Positions 58,880 to 64,000 of a stretch of DNA of 64,000 nt are shown here, piece after piece. The stretch covers positions 208,479 through 272,478 of the forward strand of contig NKIR01000002.1 of assembly GCA_002255985.1 (NCBI GenBank), in the 5' to 3' direction. Under the pieces are notes generated by a model. The model ran no database searches, had not been told where the DNA came from, and saw only the letters and a list, made by a program, of their open reading frames with translations. Numbering within the stretch: position 1 is the first letter of the stretch; every line of letters begins with the position of its first letter. The DNA is from Sphingomonadaceae bacterium PASS1. Its GTDB lineage: Bacteria > Pseudomonadota > Alphaproteobacteria > Sphingomonadales > Sphingomonadaceae. The position numbers were made by a program, and so were the translations under genes.

Positions 58880-60240
58880 CAAACACTATCCTCGAGCCCG
58901 CACGCCAGATTGATGTAATCCGGCAAACGGACGTCCTCGTCATTGGCTCAGGCCCCGGGGGCCTTGCCGCGGCTTTGGCATCTGCACGGGCGGGCGTCGA
59001 AACGACGTTGCTTGAACGTTATGGCTGCTTCGGCGGGAATATCACGCAAGTCGGGGTCGAAGGCTTCGCATGGTATCGACACCCGGCGACGATCGACAGC
59101 GAAGGTATCGGGCGTGAATTTGAAGACCGCGCCAAGTTAATGGGCGCCGCAATGCCCGAGCCGCAATCGATCAGCCACAGCCTCGATGCTGAAGCCTTCA
59201 AATTTGTTGCAGATACGCTCGTCGAGGAAGCGGGTGTCATCCCGATGCTGCACCGATTATGTGTTGCGCCCATCATGGATGGCAACACGATCCGCGGCGT
59301 GATTGTCGAAAGCAAGGCGGGCCGCGAAGCCATTCTTGCCAAACGCGTGATTGACGCGACAGGGGATGCCGACATTGCCCACCGGGCCGGTGCGCCAACG
59401 CATATGCACCCCGTGGACGAGATGATGTCCGTCTCGGTCATGTTTTCGATGTGCGGTGTCAACAAGACGCGGTTTATTGACGCCGTAAAGGCCGACCCGC
59501 AAACCTATGGCGACTGGGCCGTAGGCGGAGAGTGGGAAGTGATCACCAGCGGCAAAGAGGATGAAATGTTCTCGCCATTCTTGCGCAAGCCGTTTCAAAA
59601 AGCATTGGAAGCGGGCCTCATACCGGACAGTGTGAAAACCATGGCGGGCACATGGGGCACCGTTTCTGATCAGGGGGACCTCACCTATCTCAACATGTGC
59701 CATCTCTATCTCGACGGCACAGATCCCGATGCCCTAACCCACGGCGAAATGGCGGGGCGAAAACAGGCAATGCACGCCATTGCGGCGTTGCAGGCCTTTA
59801 TGCCGGGCTGCGAAGACGCAAAGCTGCGCAATTTCGGCATGACGCTGGGCATTCGCGATACGCGCAAGATTGATGCGGTTTACAATATGACCGCAGACGA
59901 TGTGATGGAACAAGGCCGGTTTGACGATAGCATTGGCATTTTTCCTGAATTCATCGACGGCTATGGCTATCTTATTTTGCCGACGACGGGCCGCTATTTC
60001 CATCTTCCCTATCGGTCGATGGTTCCAAAATATGTGAAGCACCTGATTACCGCCGGTCGTGTCATTGGCGGTGACAAGGTCAGCCACGCCGCCGTCCGCA
60101 ACATGATGTGTTGTGCGGTTGCGGGGCAAGGTGCCGGCGTTGCTGCGGCGTTGGCAGTCAAGACGGATCGGGACTTTGACGAGATTGATATCAGCGCAGT
60201 GCAACGGGAACTGGTCCGCCAAGGCGCGCGCATTTCTTAA
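58876..60240 (+). CDS. FAD-dependent oxidoreductase of the bet operon
   Basis: A 454-residue flavoprotein; the ATG at 58876 overlaps the betA stop as ATGA. The Rossmann motif VLVIGSGPGGLAAALASARAG, then ERYGCFGGN with a Cys, and RVIDATGDADIAHRAGAP mark it as an FAD_oxidored (PF12831-type) family member. Family substrates are poorly known. Its coupling to betA suggests a role in betaine or methylated-amine turnover, but nothing in the sequence proves that. It overlaps the convergent transporter by four bases. Confidence 0.82.
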   Translation: MTNTILEPARQIDVIRQTDVLVIGSGPGGLAAALASARAGVETTLLERYGCFGGNITQVGVEGFAWYRHPATIDSEGIGREFEDRAKLMGAAMPEPQSISHSLDAEAFKFVADTLVEEAGVIPMLHRLCVAPIMDGNTIRGVIVESKAGREAILAKRVIDATGDADIAHRAGAPTHMHPVDEMMSVSVMFSMCGVNKTRFIDAVKADPQTYGDWAVGGEWEVITSGKEDEMFSPFLRKPFQKALEAGLIPDSVKTMAGTWGTVSDQGDLTYLNMCHLYLDGTDPDALTHGEMAGRKQAMHAIAALQAFMPGCEDAKLRNFGMTLGIRDTRKIDAVYNMTADDVMEQGRFDDSIGIFPEFIDGYGYLILPTTGRYFHLPYRSMVPKYVKHLITAGRVIGGDKVSHAAVRNMMCCAVAGQGAGVAAALAVKTDRDFDEIDISAVQRELVRQGARIS

Positions 60241-61601
60241 GCTGACAGATCAGGGTCCAGCGCGGCTTGAAGGCGTTTGCGGAACAGCAAAATGACCATA
60301 CCGCCTACAATAGCGATGCCGGCATCCATAGCCCAGAAAACTGACGGGGTCATTTGGTCAAAATAGCTGCCAACCCATCCAGCGAGCACATGTGCGACAA
60401 AGGGCGAGAGAAACGCAACGCCCATCAGGAAAGAGCCCATCCCCGGAGGCGCCGCCCTGCTGACGATGGCCAGCGTCGTTGGCCAATAATACATCCAGGC
60501 GAGTCCCATGATTAGCCAACCCGCGATTGCCCACCCCGCGCCCACACTGTCTGGTTCACTCAGTCCTAAATTGCCATAAGCAAAAAGAAGTGCGGCAATG
60601 GCAATGATGCATGTTCCAATACCTACTTTAGTAACACTGCTTGGTTCGCTGCTGCGCTTGGCCTGCCATGCCCAGAATGCAATCAACGCCGGCGCTGCAA
60701 GGACAGAACCAATCGAGTCCATCGATGCAAACCAACTCGACGGCACCTCGCCAAGCGACGTCGCCAAATTCACATATTGATCGACCCACAATATGCCGAT
60801 GCTCCATACCATCGGATACGCAATTTCAGCGGGTATGGTCAGCGCAATGACAAGCAAAAGCACCGCCACCCGTTTGCGTTCCGCAGCGGTCATGGCTGGG
60901 GCCTTTTCCCGTTTGCGCGCCACCGGACGGTCATCCGGCAGGTGCTTCTGGCCCAGAATATAGGCGACGAGCGCGATCAGCATCAAAGCCGCCGCAACCG
61001 CAAAACCGGCATGCCAGCCATAAATGGCTGCAACCAACCCCGTCACGAACGGCCCGCTCGCCGCGCCAATGCAAATGCCTGTCGAAAAAATGGTAAAACC
61101 GCGTGACCGCATGGATTCATCCGAGCGCGGGTAAAGCGCCCCGACCTGCGCAGAAATATTACCCTTGAGAAATCCAGATCCAAGAATCAGCAGCAAGAGT
61201 GCAAATAGGAAGCTTGCATAAAAGGACATCGCCAGATGCCCTGCGCTCATCAGCACTACGCCGATCATCACCGTGCGCTTTGCACCCAATATGCGGTCGG
61301 CAACCCAACCCCCAACCATCGGCGTGAAATAGACCAAGCCGGCATACCAGCCATAAATGATCGCCGAAAAAGCGACGTCGCTCATCGGCCCGCGAAATTC
61401 GAACATATTGCGAAGCGCCGCTAGCCCAATGACTTGCAACGCATTTTCAGGCTGCAGCAGCTCGTTAACCATATAGAGCGTGAGCAACGCAGACATCCCA
61501 TAAAAGGAAAAGCGCTCCCACATCTCTGTGAAAGATAAATAGTACAGGCCTTTGGGGTGACCAGACGGCTGGCCATTCGCAATTTGTTCGATCTTATCCA
61601 A
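60237..61601 (-). CDS. POT/PTR2-family peptide transporter
   Basis: Proton-coupled di/tripeptide importer, 454 residues, about 12-14 membrane segments. The N-terminal GLYYLSFTEMWERFSFYGM carries the ExxER-type proton-coupling signature (EMWERFSFYG), and GGWVADRILGAKRTVMIG and FLKGNISAQVGALYP are family stretches. A prolyl oligopeptidase elsewhere in the window could supply its substrates; no linkage shown. The spacer upstream is AT-rich. Confidence 0.88.
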   Translation of the reverse strand: MDKIEQIANGQPSGHPKGLYYLSFTEMWERFSFYGMSALLTLYMVNELLQPENALQVIGLAALRNMFEFRGPMSDVAFSAIIYGWYAGLVYFTPMVGGWVADRILGAKRTVMIGVVLMSAGHLAMSFYASFLFALLLLILGSGFLKGNISAQVGALYPRSDESMRSRGFTIFSTGICIGAASGPFVTGLVAAIYGWHAGFAVAAALMLIALVAYILGQKHLPDDRPVARKREKAPAMTAAERKRVAVLLLVIALTIPAEIAYPMVWSIGILWVDQYVNLATSLGEVPSSWFASMDSIGSVLAAPALIAFWAWQAKRSSEPSSVTKVGIGTCIIAIAALLFAYGNLGLSEPDSVGAGWAIAGWLIMGLAWMYYWPTTLAIVSRAAPPGMGSFLMGVAFLSPFVAHVLAGWVGSYFDQMTPSVFWAMDAGIAIVGGMVILLFRKRLQAALDPDLSA

Positions 61602-61925
61602 GCTTATTCCCCCCGAAATTCTGTTCGCCGCTCATTGCGGCTGTATCTATGCCCGCTTACGCAAGAGGCGCAAGGGACTGATTGACGCTGCTCATCGCTG
61701 TCCGTCGTCAGAACATTTGGCACTGATGGCAGCGTAAATTAACGGAGCATTGGCCTCATCAGTTGGGTTGATATTAGCCGGCCAGCTTGCAGTGTTGCAA
61801 TCGACGATATTCAAAAGTCTGACATTTGACTCACTCGTGTTGTTTAATGGTGATTTGTAATCTGCTGAAATAGGTATTAGCGTCAAACGTTCTGACTACG
61901 GGCAGTAATCCAAGGAGGGATACAA
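61602..61925. other. 324-base non-coding spacer with an AT-rich right half
   Basis: Lies between two divergent genes, the peptide transporter and the serine hydrolase. The last 15 bases hold a strong AAGGAGG ribosome binding site for the hydrolase. A 64-codon minus-strand frame (61692-61886) exists but has no start-site support. No clear promoter hexamers, repeats or RNA gene were recognised. Confidence 0.6.
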
Positions 61926-63305
61926 GTGTCTCTAGATAGCTTTAGGTTCTGCCTAGTATTCCTCATGTTTACATTTTTGAACGCATGTGGCGGGACCGAA
62001 GTTAGTCCAGAACAACCTTCATTGGTTACCATTGTACAACCTCCAATTGTTTCCGTTGGAGCGCCAAGCACTCCGCCTTTAGCCCCTTCTTTTGTCTGGC
62101 CCGAAGCAAGCGCGCAAAGCCAAGGCATGTCGGTGCAAAAGTTAGAGGAGGCAGCGGCTATGGCTCTACGTGACGGAACTTTCGGGCAGGCCTTTTTAGT
62201 TATACGTAACGGCAAGATTGTTTTTGAGAGGTATAGAGGTATCTCTGATTTAGAATTGCAATCCGTAAGCAATTTCAATCCCCAGTTATCCAAAAGCGCA
62301 ATCTTTGAAAGATACGGAACTCGAAACAGGGATAGCTTGGCTACATCTTGGTCTGTAGCCAAATCCTTCACCTCTATCCTGCTCGGTATCGCAGTTGAGC
62401 AAGGCACAATAGCGTCACCACAGGACAAGGTTAGCCAATACCTCAGTGAATGGGCTTCCGACGCAAGATCAACAATCACACTTAAGGAGATGCTTGATAT
62501 GCGTTCTGGATTGGTCCCAATCTGTGCAAAATCAGGAACAAATCAGTTGGAGGAGTGCCGGACCACTCCTAGCGCTGGCGGTGATTTAGTCTTCGCCGAC
62601 GATCAAATGACACCTTGTATATCCCGACCTAAGGCTATTGCAGGCATGAACTACGGTTGGTGGAACGGGGGGCGCAGCCCCTATCCAGGCCCGTCATTTC
62701 TATATTCTAATTGTGACACTATGGTCCTTTCAAAGGTGCTAGTGAATAGTCGTTCGGATGACTTCTTGAAGTGGTCTCAAGACAGCCTGTTTCTCAAGAT
62801 TGGTATGAAAGCCTACTGGTGGAAGGATAACTCACGACCTCAAGGAGGCAATGTTCTGGGTTATTGCTGCATCGATTCGACACCCCGTGACTTCGCAAGA
62901 CTTGGCGAACTGGTTCTTAACCGAGGGGTTGTATCTAATCAGCAGATTGTTTCGCGAGCATATATTGACTCAATAATTCAGGCATCCACGGCACCGAACG
63001 CAGTTTACGCATCACAATTTTGGTTTCCCCTTGCTGACGGGCGCCGCTTTATTGCAGCACAAGGTTTTGATGGCCAGACGATTGCAGTGGATGTAGCCCG
63101 AAACATCATTGTTGTTAGGATGGGTTTGTATCACCCTATCTTTAACTCATCAGAGGAGAGGATATTTAAATTCCGACCTGATGATATCAATAATTCAAAT
63201 TGGATCGGTAGCCTGCCACAGGGTATGGCCGTTCCGATCGGAAGTGAACCCTATAATGATAGCAGAGTTCTGGAACTCGTGAGCCAGTCTGTGACCGCAG
63301 CATAG
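61926..63305 (+). CDS. Lipoprotein serine hydrolase (beta-lactamase/EstB fold)
   Basis: A 459-residue protein with a GTG start preceded by AAGGAGG. The N-terminus MSLDSFRFCLVFLMFTFLNAC ends in a lipobox (LNAC, Cys at 21), so it is membrane-anchored. After a proline-rich linker to about residue 55, the beta-lactamase-like domain has the SxxK nucleophile motif in SWSVAKSFTS and a YxN-type motif in LYSNCDT. It may be an esterase, DD-peptidase-like enzyme or amidase; no class C resistance features are clear. Codon use is AT-richer than its neighbours and it lies between insertion sequences, so it was probably acquired by transfer. Confidence 0.85.
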   Translation: MSLDSFRFCLVFLMFTFLNACGGTEVSPEQPSLVTIVQPPIVSVGAPSTPPLAPSFVWPEASAQSQGMSVQKLEEAAAMALRDGTFGQAFLVIRNGKIVFERYRGISDLELQSVSNFNPQLSKSAIFERYGTRNRDSLATSWSVAKSFTSILLGIAVEQGTIASPQDKVSQYLSEWASDARSTITLKEMLDMRSGLVPICAKSGTNQLEECRTTPSAGGDLVFADDQMTPCISRPKAIAGMNYGWWNGGRSPYPGPSFLYSNCDTMVLSKVLVNSRSDDFLKWSQDSLFLKIGMKAYWWKDNSRPQGGNVLGYCCIDSTPRDFARLGELVLNRGVVSNQQIVSRAYIDSIIQASTAPNAVYASQFWFPLADGRRFIAAQGFDGQTIAVDVARNIIVVRMGLYHPIFNSSEERIFKFRPDDINNSNWIGSLPQGMAVPIGSEPYNDSRVLELVSQSVTAA

Positions 63306-63372
63306 GCTGATAATCAATGCCCCGACGCTAAGTTTGTCGTAATATCTTAAATTTCAGCTTCGTAGCCTTGGG

Positions 63373-63768
63373 TGTAGGACTGTACGGACTCGCGGGACAT
63401 CTTTCATATTGCCGATAGGCAAGCAGAAGGATGGAACCGATGACCAAGGAAGAACGAGATATTCAGCGCAAGCGCAAGCTCAAGGTGCTGCGCCATGCTG
63501 AGAAGATTGGTGATGTAGGCAGAGCATGCCGATACTTCGGCATTGGCAGATCAAGCTTCTACCGCTGGAAAGCCTCATTCGAGCAGAACGGCGAAGCCGG
63601 GCTGATCAACCAAAAGCCCATTCCGAAGAACCCTGCCAACCAGACGCCACCCGAGATCGTCGACAAGGTCCTCTACCTGCGCAGCAAATACCACCTCGGG
63701 TCGATCAGGATCGTTTGGTACCTAGCGCGCGATATCACGACATCAAAATCTCCGACGCTGGTGTAATA
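63373..63768 (+). mobile_element. IS481-type element remnant, truncated at its right side
   Basis: TGTAGGACTGTACGGACTCG at 63373 looks like the left terminal repeat of an IS481-family element. The transposase frame follows and stops abruptly at a TA-rich junction (GGTGTAATA, 63762-63768), where the IS630-type element begins. The right end is missing from the window. Confidence 0.6.
63431..63766 (+). pseudogene. IS481-family transposase, N-terminal fragment with frameshift
   Basis: The 111-codon frame has the helix-turn-helix GRACRYFGIGRSSFYRWKASF of IS481-type transposases. At about 63728 the reading shifts: the expected RYHDIKISDAGV continues in another frame (TACCTAGCGCGCGATATCAC appears to carry two extra bases, CG). 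It is then cut by the next element, so the catalytic DDE domain is absent and it cannot be functional. Confidence 0.8.
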
Positions 63769-64000
63769 CCAACCTGCGCTGATGCTGACTCAGATTTGGG
63801 ATTCCCAAGCGGTTGAAAGTCTGATTCTATGTTGATCTTCATTTGGAGGAGGTGACATGGGAGCATCAATTAACTTGCGGGATGATTTTGACGGCGCTTC
63901 GTTGAGGCGACTGGCACGGACGTCGAAGAGCGCGAACCAAGCGCGGCGGCTTTTGGCATTGGCTGAGATTTATGACGGCGGCCGCCGGACATCGGCGGCG
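63764..64000 (+). mobile_element. IS630-type element, left end (continues beyond window)
   Basis: Starts at a TA dinucleotide within the IS481 fragment, as IS630/Tc1 elements insert at TA. About 90 bases of left end precede the transposase gene. The right end lies outside the window, so the boundaries and target duplication cannot be confirmed. Confidence 0.6.
63857..64000 (+). CDS. IS630-family transposase, N-terminal 48 codons
   Basis: Begins ATG after GGAGGAGGTGAC, an excellent ribosome binding site, and translates MGASINLRDDFDGASLRRLA followed by RRLLALAEIYDGGRRTSAA, which is the typical N-terminus of an IS630 transposase with its first DNA-binding helices. It runs off the window edge and is missing from the ORF track. 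Likely intact, but this cannot be seen. Confidence 0.8.
   Translation, partial: MGASINLRDDFDGASLRRLARTSKSANQARRLLALAEIYDGGRRTSAA

Noticed and set aside
61692-61886. 64-codon minus-strand ORF in the transporter-hydrolase spacer
   Set aside because: No supported start and no recognisable family. It could be the end of a decayed gene, but that cannot be shown.
61883-62479. 198-codon minus-strand ORF opposite the serine hydrolase
   Set aside because: The plus-strand gene has a lipobox, catalytic motifs and a strong ribosome binding site.

Overview
The window looks like a chromosomal segment of an alphaproteobacterium, most likely a member of the Sphingomonadales (Sphingorhabdus/Sphingopyxis-like). 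The reasons are the str-S10-spc-alpha ribosomal block, a large TonB-dependent receptor beside carbohydrate genes, the Gly/Arg-rich S5 N-terminus, and a palindrome of the CACCCTGAACTTG type. The genus is inferred, not proven. No rRNA, tRNA or CRISPR array was seen.

Layout. 1-8 kb: the 3' end of gyrB, an RlpA-like protein, ygfZ, pyrC, a RarD-like permease, two small envelope genes and a secreted prolyl oligopeptidase. 8.1-29.6 kb (minus strand): the translation block rpsL-rpsG-fusA-tuf / rpsJ to secY-adk / rpsM-rpsK-rpoA-rplQ. An SRPBCC gene, a RimB-like protease gene and rimK sit between adk and rpsM, and rpsM appears to restart from its own promoter. 29.7-31.3 kb: a type III polyketide synthase with an isoprenylcysteine-methyltransferase-like partner. 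31.4-37.6 kb (plus strand): gltX-ung-galT-galK, then a SurA/PpiC-like protein and a HupE/UreJ-like protein, mostly joined by ATGA overlaps.

37.6-52.3 kb is a pectin/galacturonate utilisation locus. It holds an acetylesterase-like hydrolase, a TonB-dependent receptor, a pectate lyase and a cupin. A divergent operon encodes an RpiB/LacAB-type isomerase, KduD, KdgK and a carboxylesterase. A LacI regulator follows, with a hydratase-like gene, a hexuronate MFS transporter and altronate dehydratase on the other strand. ACCGGT-centred palindromes (GGTAACCGGTGTCA and variants) lie at four control regions and probably bind the local LacI protein.

52.4-64 kb is accessory. It has a nitroreductase, a GC-rich module (ArsR, a decayed arsC, an alginate-export-type porin), and a choline-to-betaine operon in which betI and betB are one uninterrupted reading frame (665 aa) followed by betA and an FAD oxidoreductase. 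A POT-family peptide transporter, an AT-richer lipoprotein serine hydrolase, and an IS481 remnant cut by an IS630-type element at the window edge complete it. The betI-betB fusion, the rimB-rimK insertion in the ribosomal operon and the ACCGGT regulon are the observations most worth following.
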